A stretch of DNA of 64,000 nucleotides from Kitasatospora sp. Root107 (GCF_001424875.1 NZ_LMCT01000001.1:486886-550885); one strand, 5' to 3'. Numbered from the stretch's first letter, positions 42,883 to 52,080 are shown. The notes: generated by a model from the sequence alone, not told the origin. Made by a program: numbers and translations.

Positions 42883-44388
42883 ATGGATTATCAGACTTTG
42901 AGTCACGTCCGAGCACTCCTGCGCAGCGTCTGGCTGTGGCCTGCCCTGGCCATGCTGCTGATCGGCCTGCTCCGGATCGCCCGTCCGGAGCTGTGGCGGG
43001 ACGAGATCGCCAGCTGGAGCGCCGCCGACCGCGACCTCGGCCGGCTGCTCGGGATGCTGGCGAACGTCGACGCCAGCAACGGCGCCTACTACGTCCTGCT
43101 GCACTTCTGGACCGAGGTGTTCGGCGACTCGGTGCTCAGTCTCCGGATGCCCTCCGTGCTGGCCATGGCCGGGGCGGCCGCCTTCACCGCGCTCACCGCG
43201 CAGCGGCTCTTCGACAGCCGGGCGGCCGGGCTGGCCGCCGGACTGCTGGCGGCCACCGTCCCACTGGTCTCCCGGTTCGCCCAGGAGGCCCGCAGCTACG
43301 CCGTGGTGACCTGCGCGGTGGCGGCGGCCTGCTGGCTGCTGCTCCGGGCGCTGGACCGGCCCGGGGTGGGCCGCTGGGCCCTCTACGCGCTGGCGATGGC
43401 GGTGGCCGGCTGCTTCCACCTGGTCTCGCTGAGCAGCCTGGCCGGCCAGCTGCCCCTGGTACTCGCCCGGTGGTGGGGCGGCCGCCGGGAGCCCGGCGCC
43501 GGCCGGTTGCCCGGGCAGTTCGCCCTGGCCGTGTTGGCCGCACTGGTCCCGGCCGTGCCGGTGGCCGTCTACGGCGAGCGGCAGTCGGCCCGTCAGCTCG
43601 GCTGGCTGCCCACCCCCACGGCGCACGACCTGCGCTACTTCTGGCACACCCTGCTCTCCCCGGACCGGGAGATGTACGTCTTCGCCGTACTCGCCCTGCT
43701 CGCGCTGCTGCACCCCCGGTTCGCCCGCGGCGCGGTGCAGGCGCTGCTGCTGGCCGTACTGCCGGTGCTGGTGGTCTGGGTGGCCTCGCAGGGCACCACC
43801 TCGTACTTCACCGAGCGCTACCTGCTCTTCACGGTGCCCGCGCTGGCCGGGCTGGCCGGTGGCGGCGTCGCCGCCGCGGCCGCTCTGCTGGGCCGCCTGA
43901 CGACCCGTCCACCGGCCGTCACCGCCGCGCTGGCCCTGATCGCCGTCCCGCTGGTGCTCGGCGCGCCGCGACAGCTCCAGCAGCGCACCCTCCTCGCCCA
44001 CGGCCACCGGGACTTCGCGGGCGCGGCCGCCGTGATCGCGGCGGGCTACCGGCCGGGCGACGGGATCGTGGCGCCCGGTGGCGACCAGGCCTGGGCGATG
44101 GTCGGCCCCGGGATCTCCTTCTACCTGCCGGGTTCGGTCCGCCCGGTCCCGATGTTCGTCGAGCGCGACGCCGTCCGGGCCGACGACCTCCACGCCGTCC
44201 CCTGCCCGGTGGCCGACCGCTGCGTCGGTCCCGCGCCCCGGACCTGGGTCGTTACCATCGGCACGGGCGAGAACCCGTACGAGGGCCTGCCGGGCGACCA
44301 GATCGAGGCCCTGCAGCACACGTTCGTTCCGCCGCGGATCCAGCGCCTGCCGGGTCTGACGGTGTCACTGCTGGTGAGAAAGGCATAG
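42883..44388 (+). CDS. GT-C fold membrane glycosyltransferase (GT39/GT83-like)
   Basis: The protein is 501 residues with about ten hydrophobic segments. The first loop carries the acidic motif WRDEIASWS (residue 37 on), the position of the catalytic aspartate in GT-C enzymes that use polyprenol-phosphate sugars. Next come [18 protein letters not shown] and [11 protein letters not shown]. The C-terminal 100 residues form an extracytoplasmic domain. Only 2 bp separate it from the mannose synthase gene, so polyprenyl-phosphate-mannose is the likely donor. ATG 42883, with TTG 42880 directly before it. Confidence 0.83.
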   Translation: MDYQTLSHVRALLRSVWLWPALAMLLIGLLRIARPELWRDEIASWSAADRDLGRLLGMLANVDASNGAYYVLLHFWTEVFGDSVLSLRMPSVLAMAGAAAFTALTAQRLFDSRAAGLAAGLLAATVPLVSRFAQEARSYAVVTCAVAAACWLLLRALDRPGVGRWALYALAMAVAGCFHLVSLSSLAGQLPLVLARWWGGRREPGAGRLPGQFALAVLAALVPAVPVAVYGERQSARQLGWLPTPTAHDLRYFWHTLLSPDREMYVFAVLALLALLHPRFARGAVQALLLAVLPVLVVWVASQGTTSYFTERYLLFTVPALAGLAGGGVAAAAALLGRLTTRPPAVTAALALIAVPLVLGAPRQLQQRTLLAHGHRDFAGAAAVIAAGYRPGDGIVAPGGDQAWAMVGPGISFYLPGSVRPVPMFVERDAVRADDLHAVPCPVADRCVGPAPRTWVVTIGTGENPYEGLPGDQIEALQHTFVPPRIQRLPGLTVSLLVRKA

Positions 44389-44390
44389 AC

Positions 44391-45155
44391 GTGACCACGG
44401 CCGACCAGGAGAGTCCCTTCGCCGATCTCGGTGAGGTGCTCGTGATCATTCCGACCTACAACGAGGCGGAGAACGTCGAGCGGATCATCTCCCGGGTCCG
44501 GGCGGCGGTGCCCGAGGTCCACGTCCTGGTGGCGGACGACAACAGCCCGGACGGCACCGGGGACATCGCCGACAAGCTGGCGGGCGCCGACAGCCAGGTG
44601 CACGTGCTGCACCGCAAGGGCAAGGAGGGGCTGGGGGCGGCCTACCTGGCGGGGTTCCGGTGGGGGATCGAGCGCGGGTACCAGGTCCTGGTCGAGATGG
44701 ACGCGGACGGTTCGCACCGGCCGGAGGAACTCCCCCGGCTGCTGACCGCCCTGCGGAGTGCGGACCTGGTGCTGGGTTCGCGCTGGGTGCCCGGTGGCGC
44801 GGTGGTGAACTGGCCGCGTTCGCGGCTGCTGCTCTCCCGTGGCGGTTCGCTGTACTCGCGCCTGATGCTGGACGTCCCGATCCGGGACGTGACGGGTGGG
44901 TACCGGGCGTTCCGGCGGGAGACGCTGGAGGGGCTCGGGATGGAGCACGTCGCCTCGGCCGGCTACTGCTTCCAGGTGGACCTGGCCTGGCGGACCGTCA
45001 AGGCCGGTTACAAGGTGGCGGAGGTGCCGATCACCTTCGTGGAGCGCGAGCTGGGTGCCTCCAAGATGAGCCGCAGCATCGTGCTGGAGGCCCTCTGGCG
45101 GGTCACCGCCTGGGGCGTCGGCGCCCGGCTCGACAAGCTGCGCGGCCGGAAGTAA
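44391..45155 (+). CDS. ppm1: Polyprenol monophosphomannose synthase (Ppm1-like GT2)
   Basis: The protein is 254 residues. GT2 motifs: [30 protein letters not shown] (DxD) and GSRWVPGG, then [10 protein letters not shown] and QVDLAWR. The length and the C-terminal [19 protein letters not shown] are those of dolichol/polyprenol-phosphate mannosyltransferases lacking membrane helices. It transfers mannose from GDP-mannose to polyprenyl phosphate for use outside the membrane. GTG 44391 with GAGAAAGG upstream; coupled to the preceding GT-C gene. A short hairpin (CCCCG/CGGGG) follows at 45168-45181. Confidence 0.9.
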   Translation: MTTADQESPFADLGEVLVIIPTYNEAENVERIISRVRAAVPEVHVLVADDNSPDGTGDIADKLAGADSQVHVLHRKGKEGLGAAYLAGFRWGIERGYQVLVEMDADGSHRPEELPRLLTALRSADLVLGSRWVPGGAVVNWPRSRLLLSRGGSLYSRLMLDVPIRDVTGGYRAFRRETLEGLGMEHVASAGYCFQVDLAWRTVKAGYKVAEVPITFVERELGASKMSRSIVLEALWRVTAWGVGARLDKLRGRK

Positions 45156-45232
45156 CGGCGCGTCAGACCCCGCGTGCGGGGCCGCTGCTTCCGGGTGAGG
45201 ATGGAGGCCCAAGGGCCACCTCGGAGGTTCGC

Positions 45233-46141
45233 GTGACAGAGTCGCTGACTCGGACTCAGCAGGAGCCCGGCCGGTGGGCCCGGATCAGGAGCAGGATCGC
45301 CGCCCTGGCCGCGACGGCGCGGGGCCTGCCCGACCGGGTGCCGATCGTCGGCCGGGCGGTCGGGCAACTCGTCCGGGTCAACCTGCTGGACAGCGCGACC
45401 CGGTTGGCCGCGCAGGCCTTCCTCAGTGCCCTGCCCGCCCTCTTCGTGGTCGCCGTGTTCGCCCCCAGCAGCGTCCGGGAGAACGTGGTCGGCTCGCTCC
45501 GGGACCAGCTGGGCATCAAGGGCGACGCCCAGCAGCAGGTCCAGCAGCTGATGTCGGCCGGCCACGACGATGTGGCGCAGAGCTTCGGGCTGATCGGCGC
45601 CCTGGTCACCCTGCTCTCCGCGACCGCGCTCAGCCGGGCCATGCAGCGGGTCTGCGAACGCTGCTGGGAGATGCCCAAGTCCGGTACCCGGGTGGCCGCC
45701 TGGCGCTGGCTCGCCTGGCTGGTGGTCTGGCTGGTCGTGCTGATCTTCCAGGCCCCGGTCCGCGACGGCTTCGGCGCCGGGGCCTGGCTGGGGCTGCCGC
45801 TCTTCCTGCTGCTCGCCACCGCCCTCTGGTGGTGGACCCAGCACCTGCTGCTCGGCAGCCGGGTCCGCTGGTACCCGCTGCTCCCCGGCGCCGTGCTGGC
45901 CGGCGCCGCCATGACCGGCCTCGGCGTCGCCGCCCAGATCTACCTGCCCGGCGCGGTCTCCCGCAGCATCACCAAGTTCGGCCCGTACGGGGTGGTGTTC
46001 ACCTCGCTGTCCTGGCTGATCGTCATGTTCACCGCCATCACCCTGGCGATCGCCCTGGGCCGCGTGGTGGCCGAGGAGCCCCCGGTCGCCCGCCACCTCG
46101 GCACCCGCACCGAACCGGGCACCTGGGGCAGCAAGGACTGA
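45233..46141 (+). CDS. YihY/BrkB-family membrane protein
   Basis: The protein is 302 residues with about six hydrophobic segments. Typical stretches are FLSALPALFVVAVFAP, LGIKGDAQQQVQQLM and KFGPYGVVFTSLSWLIVMFTAITLAIALGRVV. The family was once called ribonuclease BN by error; its role is not known. GTG 45233 with GGAGG 5 nt upstream. It converges with the carboxypeptidase gene. Confidence 0.83.
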   Translation: MTESLTRTQQEPGRWARIRSRIAALAATARGLPDRVPIVGRAVGQLVRVNLLDSATRLAAQAFLSALPALFVVAVFAPSSVRENVVGSLRDQLGIKGDAQQQVQQLMSAGHDDVAQSFGLIGALVTLLSATALSRAMQRVCERCWEMPKSGTRVAAWRWLAWLVVWLVVLIFQAPVRDGFGAGAWLGLPLFLLLATALWWWTQHLLLGSRVRWYPLLPGAVLAGAAMTGLGVAAQIYLPGAVSRSITKFGPYGVVFTSLSWLIVMFTAITLAIALGRVVAEEPPVARHLGTRTEPGTWGSKD

Positions 46142-46160
46142 CCGGGGCTCCGTGCCCTGC

Positions 46161-47948
46161 CTACGTGATCCGGAGCAGCCGCGACAGGATCGACGGCGGC
46201 GCCAGGTCCGACTGCAGGGTCACCGGCACCTCGACCTTGCCCTCGCCCTCGCCGGCCGCGATGGTCCCGACCGGGGTGCCGGCCTTGACGGAGTGTCCGA
46301 GCTGCTCGGACTTCATGGTGAGCTGCGCGGTGATCCCGGGCCAGCCCGCCACCGTCAGGTCCTTGGCGGCGACCACCGGCACCTGCCCGCCGAGCCCGTC
46401 GTCCACGTACCCGACGACCTGGCCCTGCTTGGCCAGGGTCTGGCCGGCCAGCCCGTCCTGCGCGGCGGTGATGATCTTCTGACTGACCGTCTGGGCCGCC
46501 TTCAGCAGGCTGTCGGCAGTGGTCGCCGGCTGCCCCATCGTGACGCCGAGGATCATCCGCTTGGTGCCGCCGACCTCCTTGACCGCCGCCCACATCAGGC
46601 AGGACCCGGCGGGGCTGCTGGAGCCGGTCTTGATGCCGATCACGCCGTTCCTGGCGGAGAGCAGGGCGTTGGTGTTGTAGATCCGCTGGTTGTTGAAGGT
46701 CATGTCCGGGGTGGCGACCACCTGGCGGAACACGTCGTCCTTCATCACCTGTCCGGCCAGCTTGAGCTGGTCCTTGGCGGTGCTCTTGGTGTCGGCGTTG
46801 TACCCGGCCGGGTCGGCGTACGTGGTGTTGGTCATGCCGAGCGCCTTGGCCTCGTCGTTCATCTTCTTGACGAACTCCGCCTCGGAGCCGGAGTCCCAGC
46901 GGGCCAGCAGCCGGGCCACGTTGTTGGCCGAGGGCAGCATCAGCAGCTCGAGCGCCTCGTACTCGGAGATCTTCTGGCCCTCGGTGAGCTGGGCCCTGGA
47001 CTCGTCCGTGTTGACGGACTCGGCGGCGGCCTGCTTGTCCACCGTGATGACCGGTCCCGGCTCGCCCTTCTTCAACGGGTGGCCCCGGAGGATCAGGTGA
47101 GCGTTCATCACCTTGGTGACGCTGGCGATCGGAGCGGGGGTCTCCGGGCCCGAGCTGCCGAGGCTGCCGACCCCGACCACCTCGGCGGCGGCCTGGCCCT
47201 TGGCCGGCCAGGGCATGGCGAGCGGGTTGCCGGTGAAGGTGTACGAGCCGGCCAGCGAGAGCTTCACCTTGGGGTCGGGCAGCGGGCGGAGCAGCTGGGC
47301 GACCACGACCACGCCGACCACCACGGCGAGGAACAGGCTCCAGACGGTGACCCGCTTGGCGCCCCGCCGGAACGGCGAGACCGGACGGGCGGAGAGGGCG
47401 GCCAGCACCTCCATCGCCTCGTTGGTGGTCTCGGGCATCGGCAGCGGCGCGGGCGGCTCCTCGACCGGCAGGGCAGCGGGCTCGGGGAGGGTCCAGACCT
47501 GCACCGGCGGCTTCGCGAGCCTGACCGCCGCCTCGGCCTCGGCCACGACCTCCGCTTCGGCCTCAACCTCGGCCTCCGCCTCAACCTCCGCCTCGGGAAC
47601 GGCCTCGGCAACGGCCTCGGGTTCGGCCTCGGCCCGGGCCACGTCCGCCTCGTCCTTGGCGTCCCGAACCGCGAGACGGGGATCGACCGCCTCGGGCTCC
47701 TCGACCGGCTCCGCCGTCTCCTCGTCGGACCTGTCCGGACTGGTCACAGCCTCGGAAACGGTCTCCTCGGGCACCCGGAGCATGGTGGTCACGTTGTCCA
47801 CCGGCAGCCTCAGCATGGTGGTCCGACTGTCCACATCACGGACCCTCAGCTGGACGGTGGAGCCGCTCGCCCCGGTCTCGGCCGGGTCGACCGACACCTC
47901 CTCCTCGCCTTCCCCGTCGCGCCGCACCTTGTCGGGGGACTCGCCCAC
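46161..47948 (-). CDS. D-alanyl-D-alanine carboxypeptidase (S11) with long acidic cytoplasmic region
   Basis: The protein is 595 residues. The cytoplasmic N-terminus of about 200 residues is acidic and contains Glu/Ala repeats (about 110-145) and two similar motifs, TTMLRLP and TTMLRVP. One membrane helix (VWSLFLAVVVGVVVVAQLL) leads to the S11 domain with ASVTKVM (SxxK, near 275), PSANN (SxN) and GIKTGSS (KTG). It trims D-Ala from peptidoglycan stems. I start at GTG 47948 because GGAGG stands 9 nt upstream; TTG 47957 abuts the site. The C-terminal PBP5-like domain is present. Confidence 0.9.
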   Translation of the reverse strand: MGESPDKVRRDGEGEEEVSVDPAETGASGSTVQLRVRDVDSRTTMLRLPVDNVTTMLRVPEETVSEAVTSPDRSDEETAEPVEEPEAVDPRLAVRDAKDEADVARAEAEPEAVAEAVPEAEVEAEAEVEAEAEVVAEAEAAVRLAKPPVQVWTLPEPAALPVEEPPAPLPMPETTNEAMEVLAALSARPVSPFRRGAKRVTVWSLFLAVVVGVVVVAQLLRPLPDPKVKLSLAGSYTFTGNPLAMPWPAKGQAAAEVVGVGSLGSSGPETPAPIASVTKVMNAHLILRGHPLKKGEPGPVITVDKQAAAESVNTDESRAQLTEGQKISEYEALELLMLPSANNVARLLARWDSGSEAEFVKKMNDEAKALGMTNTTYADPAGYNADTKSTAKDQLKLAGQVMKDDVFRQVVATPDMTFNNQRIYNTNALLSARNGVIGIKTGSSSPAGSCLMWAAVKEVGGTKRMILGVTMGQPATTADSLLKAAQTVSQKIITAAQDGLAGQTLAKQGQVVGYVDDGLGGQVPVVAAKDLTVAGWPGITAQLTMKSEQLGHSVKAGTPVGTIAAGEGEGKVEVPVTLQSDLAPPSILSRLLRIT

Positions 47949-48226
47949 GTGATCCAACCTCCTCGTCCGCCGTACCGGCCGAACCCGATTTCCATTCGCC
48001 GGTTAGCTGTCCAGTCTCCGGCACCGACGGCCGTAACGGCCGTCACACCCCGCCCGACCGGCCACTATTCGGCCGAACCGGCCTCCGTCGAGGCACTCGC
48101 AGCCAGGGACGCGAGGCCCGTGGGGGGCGGTTCCAGGCCCCACCGCTAGGTCACGATTCGGAGGCGTACTCGACAAGCCGCTGTGAGAGGCGTCACTCTG
48201 TCATTCATCCACGCGGGGAGGCTTGG
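47949..48226. other. Intergenic region between divergent genes
   Basis: These 278 bp should hold promoters for the carboxypeptidase and GPP34 genes. I see no gene and no -10/-35 pair that I would assign. Confidence 0.35.
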
Positions 48227-48982
48227 ATGGGCAAGAGCCGCAGAACTATTCCCGAGGAACTCCTGTTGCTCGCCTTGGACCCGACCACGGGCACCACGGC
48301 GCAGCCGCAGACCCTCGACCTCGGACTCGCCGGGGCACAGCTCGTCGAGCTGTCCTTGGCCGGAAGGATCGTCCCGGACGGGGACCGGATCGCCGTGGTG
48401 ATGCCACGGCCGACCGGTGACCCGACACTGGACCACGCACTGGAACTGCTGCGCCGTCGTGGCAGCCCGGTGCGGGCCGCGCACTGGATCGGCGGGCCCC
48501 GCCTGGGGCTCCGGCAGACCTACCTGGCGCACCTGGAGAGGTGCGGCATGGTGACCGCCGTGCCGGGCCAGATGTGCGGTGTGCTGCCGACGACGCGGTA
48601 CCAGGCGTCGGACGACTGCACCAATGCCGCGATCAAGCAGCGGCTGGACACTGCGATCCGTACGGGCGTCCCGCCGGACCCCAGAACGGCCGCACTGGCC
48701 GCGCTGGCGCATGCCGTCGGCCTGGGGAAGCACCTCTACCCGGGCAACGAGGGCAGGTCCTCGCGGTCACGACTGCGCGACCTGATCAGGTACGACCCGC
48801 TGGGCGGCATGGTGGCGCACGCGGTGATGGACGTTCAGAACGGGCTGCCCAACCAGGCCCGTGGTCCGGCGACGGTTGCCGGGCCGACCAGGCCGGCTGC
48901 TCCGGCCGGTCGGCCGGCGCCGAGTCGGCCGACTGCGGGCGGCAACGGCCACGGGATGGCCGGCCGGGCGGTAGCCCGCTGA
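48227..48982 (+). CDS. GPP34/GOLPH3-like phosphoprotein family
   Basis: The protein is 251 residues. The core of about 205 residues starts TIPEELLLLALDPTTG and has the family features: LGLAGAQLVELSLAGRI, LRDLIRYDPLGGMVAHAVMD. In eukaryotes GOLPH3 binds PtdIns4P; in actinomycetes many paralogues exist, with unknown role. A Pro/Ala/Gly-rich tail of about 45 residues follows. GGGGAGG precedes the ATG. Confidence 0.85.
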   Translation: MGKSRRTIPEELLLLALDPTTGTTAQPQTLDLGLAGAQLVELSLAGRIVPDGDRIAVVMPRPTGDPTLDHALELLRRRGSPVRAAHWIGGPRLGLRQTYLAHLERCGMVTAVPGQMCGVLPTTRYQASDDCTNAAIKQRLDTAIRTGVPPDPRTAALAALAHAVGLGKHLYPGNEGRSSRSRLRDLIRYDPLGGMVAHAVMDVQNGLPNQARGPATVAGPTRPAAPAGRPAPSRPTAGGNGHGMAGRAVAR

Positions 48983-49030
48983 ACGGAGCGCGCGGCGGAC
49001 CGTGCGCGCCGGTGATCGGAAGGACCCTTC

Positions 49031-49074
49031 GGGGCGGTCGGGCCAGGCAGTCAACTGCTTGCCCCGACCGCCCC
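49031..49074 (+). terminator. Large hairpin terminator after the GPP34 gene
   Basis: A perfect 12-bp outer stem (GGGGCGGTCGGG) encloses, after one mismatch, an 8-bp inner stem with a G-T pair. The remainder of 48983-49308 holds the promoter of the next gene (TTGAGT at 49143 is a possible -35) and no gene. Confidence 0.8.
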
Positions 49075-49308
49075 GTTGGCATTTCCGGGTACCGTCCCCC
49101 TTTATCGGTTCCGGCGCCGGGGCGCAAGGGCGGCAATCCCGATTGAGTGGTTTTCCGATGGTCTGTTCTAGTGCGCTCCTGCGATTCCCCCGCGCCGTAC
49201 TGAGCCAAGATGGCATGCTGCTCCAAGTCAGGGGGGTTGGTACCAATTTCCACAGTCTTCCGAGGCGCGCCGCCCTCCGGCGCGCCAGAAGTCCGGCCGG
49301 AGGTCGAC

Positions 49309-50166
49309 GTGTCCGCCAACATCAATCCGACAGTTCGGCGGCGCAGGCTCGGCGCCGAACTGCGGCGTCTGCGTGAGCTGAAGGGGATGACCGCCGAAGA
49401 GGTGGCCGGCCGCCTGATGGTCTCCCAGTCGAAGATCAGCCGGCTGGAGAACGGCCGCCGCTCGATCAGCCAGCGGGACGTCCGGGATCTCTGCGACGTC
49501 TACGACGTCAGCGACGAGCGGATCCGGGCCGGCCTGATGGAGATGGCCAGGGAGTCCCGTCAGCGCGGCTGGTGGCACGAGTTCGGCGACATCCCGTACA
49601 GCGTCTACATCGGCCTGGAGGCCGAGGCCAGCTCGATCCGGGCCTACGAGTCCTCCTTCGTGCCCGGCCTGCTGCAGACCAGGGAGTACGCCGAGGCAGT
49701 GGTCGAGGGCACCCAGCCGGACACCGACGTGAGCGCCATCAAGCGGCGGGTGGACGTCCGGCTGAAGCGCCAGAGCCGGATATACGGCGAGGACCAGCTC
49801 GGCAGTCTCTGGGTGGTGATAGACGAGGCCGTGCTGATCCGGGTGGTCGGCGGCCCGCGGGTGATGGCCGATCAGCTGCTCCAGCTGCTGGAGTTGAGCG
49901 AGCGGCCGAACATCAACCTGCAGGTGATCCCGTTCAAGCACGGCGCGCATCCCGGCATGACCGGGACATTCTCCCTGATGGAGTTTCCGGAGTCGGCGGA
50001 TTCGACCGTCGTCTACTTCGAAGGAGTGACGAGCGACCTCTACCTGGAGAAGGAGGCCGACGTCCGCCGCTATACCAATCTGTACGACCACCTGCGGGCC
50101 GCAGCGCTCAGCGTCGCGGAGAGCCGGTCATTGATTCACACCTATGCAGAGGGGTTCAAGAGATGA
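49309..50166 (+). CDS. XRE-family regulator with DUF5753 domain
   Basis: The protein is 285 residues. The helix-turn-helix is at about 12-70 (LGAELRRLRELKGMTAEEVA, SQSKISRLENGRRSI). The DUF5753 domain follows (SSIRAYESSFVPGLLQTREYAEAV, QVIPFKHGAHPGM). These proteins are expanded in streptomycetes and pair with a small DUF397 protein; examples are WhiJ and Scr1. GTG 49309 with GGAGG 5 nt upstream. Its stop overlaps the next gene as ATGA. Confidence 0.92.
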   Translation: MSANINPTVRRRRLGAELRRLRELKGMTAEEVAGRLMVSQSKISRLENGRRSISQRDVRDLCDVYDVSDERIRAGLMEMARESRQRGWWHEFGDIPYSVYIGLEAEASSIRAYESSFVPGLLQTREYAEAVVEGTQPDTDVSAIKRRVDVRLKRQSRIYGEDQLGSLWVVIDEAVLIRVVGGPRVMADQLLQLLELSERPNINLQVIPFKHGAHPGMTGTFSLMEFPESADSTVVYFEGVTSDLYLEKEADVRRYTNLYDHLRAAALSVAESRSLIHTYAEGFKR

Positions 50167-50372
50167 GCACGAAGTCGACCAGCAACCTGACCTGGCGCAA
50201 GAGCAGCCACAGCGGTGGCAACGGCGCCTGTGTCGAGATCGCCGTCCCGAGCAGCGCCACCATCGCCGTCCGTGACTCCAAGGACCCCGAGGGCCCCCAG
50301 CTGCACTTCACCAGGGAGGCGTGGGCCGCGTTCGCCACCGCCACCGCCACCGGCGCCTTCGGCGAGATCTGA
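50163..50372 (+). CDS. DUF397 small protein, partner of the XRE regulator
   Basis: The protein is 69 residues. The DUF397 pattern is clear: TWRKSSHSGGNGACVEIA, VRDSKDPEGPQL and FTREAWAAF. Such proteins act with the linked XRE/DUF5753 regulator in a toxin-antitoxin-like or developmental control pair (for example Scr1/Scr2 of S. coelicolor, BldB-related). The start overlaps the regulator's stop by 4 bp, so the two are made together. Confidence 0.92.
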   Translation: MSTKSTSNLTWRKSSHSGGNGACVEIAVPSSATIAVRDSKDPEGPQLHFTREAWAAFATATATGAFGEI

Positions 50373-50388
50373 GACTCTGCCGCTCCGG

Positions 50389-50425
50389 GGAGCGGGCCGC
50401 AGGCGACCAGCCGGCGGCCCGCTCC
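50389..50425. terminator. Hairpin between converging genes
   Basis: GGAGCGGGCCGC pairs with its complement over 12 bp around a 13-nt loop; CGCTGTTT follows on the plus side. It can serve the DUF397 gene and, from the other side, the ADP-ribosylglycohydrolase gene. Confidence 0.75.
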
Positions 50426-50457
50426 GCTGTTTCCGGCTCAGGCCCTCCGGCGGGGCC

Positions 50458-51552
50458 CTATTTCAGCGGGTAGCGCTCCGACCAGGCGGGGCCGCGCAGT
50501 TCGGGCCCGTGCAGCAGTTCCAGCACGAAGTCGTCGGCCAGCTCCAGCATCGTCCCCCGGCCCTCCAGCTCGGCCAGCAGCTCGGGCGGCAGCGCCGTCT
50601 CGCCGTGCAGCGCGCCGAGCAGGCTCCCGCAGACCAGCCCGGTCGAGTCGCTGTCGCCGGAGTGGTTGACCGCCAGCAGCAGGCCGGACTTCACGTCCTG
50701 GGCGACCAGCGCGCAGTAGACCCCGATCGCCAGCGCCTCCTCGGCGACCCAGCCCTGGCCCAGCTCCTCGACCCGGTCGGCCGACGGCTCCCCCGCCCGT
50801 ACCGCGTCCAGGGCCTTGCGCAGGGCCGCCGTGGTCTCCTCGTGGCCCGGGTGGTCCGACAGGGTGGCCAGCGCCAGGTGGACGCCCTCCTCCAGCGTGC
50901 CGCCCCTGGCCACCGTGTGCACGATCACCGCGAAGGCCCCGGCGGAGAGATAGCCGGTCGGGTGGCCGTGGGTCAACACCGAGCACTCGACGGCCAGTTG
51001 GAAGACCAGTCCGGGCTCCCAGGCGGTCAGCAGCCCGAACGGTGCGGCCCGCATCACCGTCCCGCACCCCTTCGACTCCGGGTTGCGCGGCGCTTCCAGC
51101 GTCCCGGCGCGCTCCGCGTCCGGGCCGGTCAGCCCGGCGAGGCAGGCCTGCCCGGGGGCCCGCTGCGCGTACAGCCACTCCTGCCGCCCGAGCCAGCCGA
51201 GGCCGGATCTGCGCTCGTCCGGGCCCCAGTCGTACTGCGTCGCCGCCCAGCGGAGGTAGGCCTGGTGCACGTCGGTCGGCGGGTGCCAACTCCCGCCGTC
51301 CCGTTGGACATGAGCCCGGATCAGACCGTCCACCGTGAAGAGCGTCATCTGGGTGTCGTCGGTGACGCTGCCCGCCCTGCCGTACGCGGGGACGTAGCCC
51401 GTCACCCCGGCCGGACCGTGGGCGGCGCGGATGCTCTCCAGCGACTCGAACTCGATCCCGGCGCCGAGCGCGTCACCGATCGCCCCGCCGAGCAGACAGC
51501 CCCGCACCCTGCTGCGGAAGTCCTGCTGCTGCGCGCGTGACCACAGTGGCAT
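50458..51552 (-). CDS. ADP-ribosylglycohydrolase (DraG/ARH-like)
   Basis: The protein is 364 residues. Family motifs: RVRGCLLGGAIGDALGAGIEF at the N-terminus, SVTDDTQMTLFTV (metal-binding TDDT), and near the C-terminus NHSGDSDSTGLVCGSLLGA (the second metal motif, D-x-D-S/T). It removes ADP-ribose from proteins or small molecules. Start at ATG 51552, the first before the conserved domain; the open frame reaches 51843 without coding sign. It converges with the XRE/DUF397 pair. Confidence 0.88.
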   Translation of the reverse strand: MPLWSRAQQQDFRSRVRGCLLGGAIGDALGAGIEFESLESIRAAHGPAGVTGYVPAYGRAGSVTDDTQMTLFTVDGLIRAHVQRDGGSWHPPTDVHQAYLRWAATQYDWGPDERRSGLGWLGRQEWLYAQRAPGQACLAGLTGPDAERAGTLEAPRNPESKGCGTVMRAAPFGLLTAWEPGLVFQLAVECSVLTHGHPTGYLSAGAFAVIVHTVARGGTLEEGVHLALATLSDHPGHEETTAALRKALDAVRAGEPSADRVEELGQGWVAEEALAIGVYCALVAQDVKSGLLLAVNHSGDSDSTGLVCGSLLGALHGETALPPELLAELEGRGTMLELADDFVLELLHGPELRGPAWSERYPLK

Positions 51553-51780
51553 CAACGGACGGCACCTCTTTCCTCGAGTACGGGGCGCACCACTCGGGGT
51601 GGTCCTGGCTGGAGCGCATCCGCACTGTATTCGAATACCGCTCCGATTTGGACCTCCGGCTGCGAACACCAGCTCGTCAACACATTGTTGCCACCACGCC
51701 ATCCGGAGGCCACCTCCCCCTCCCGCCTGGTCCGCGCAGCAGTCCGCCCACCGCATCCCGTTCACCGCCGCCACCGTGAG

Positions 51781-51873
51781 GTCCAGGCCAAGTTCGGCTC
51801 CTTCGACGGCTACCTCAGGAACGGCCTCGGGGTGGACGTGCACAAGCTGCGGAGCCGTCTCCTCGCGGGCTGA
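51781..51873 (+). pseudogene. Possible relic of a tyrosine phosphatase C-terminus
   Basis: Thirty residues before a TGA read KFGSFDGYLRNGLGVD, which resembles the end of the Y_phosphatase3 protein-tyrosine-phosphatase family (a GSFDGYL-type motif followed by a Leu-rich helix). No upstream frame carries the catalytic HCxxGKDRT motif, so only the tail is left. The surrounding gap 51553-51890 has no intact gene. Confidence 0.4.
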
Positions 51874-51890
51874 CGTTCAGTTGCACTACC

Positions 51891-52054
51891 CAGGGGCTCG
51901 GGGCTCTGCTGACTTGCGGCTCCGCCGCGCGGGCGAGGAGATCTGGCGTTCGGGTCACTGCGAAAGTGCCTGACCAGCTACGCACGGATCACCTTGCACG
52001 AGGTCGGCGTCGCCCCGCGGCGGAGCCGCCCATCAGCAGGGCCCCGAGCCCCTG
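51891..52054. repeat. Palindromic intergenic repeat, copy 1 (164 bp)
   Basis: The ends pair: CAGGGGCTCGGGGC with GCCCCGAGCCCCTG, continuing with mismatches into a stem of about 40 bp. The inner part of about 79 nt (51926-52004) matches copy 2 at about 71 positions and contains its own small stem CACT-GCGAA-AGTG. It lies at the 3' end of fbiC. Confidence 0.8.
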
Positions 52055-52080
52055 TCTTCCGACAGCGTCTGCCCAAACTG

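Noticed and set aside
51537..51779. Plus-strand frame starting at the ADP-ribosylglycohydrolase start region
   Set aside because: It overlaps the conserved N-terminus of that gene on the other strand and becomes Pro-rich low complexity; no support.
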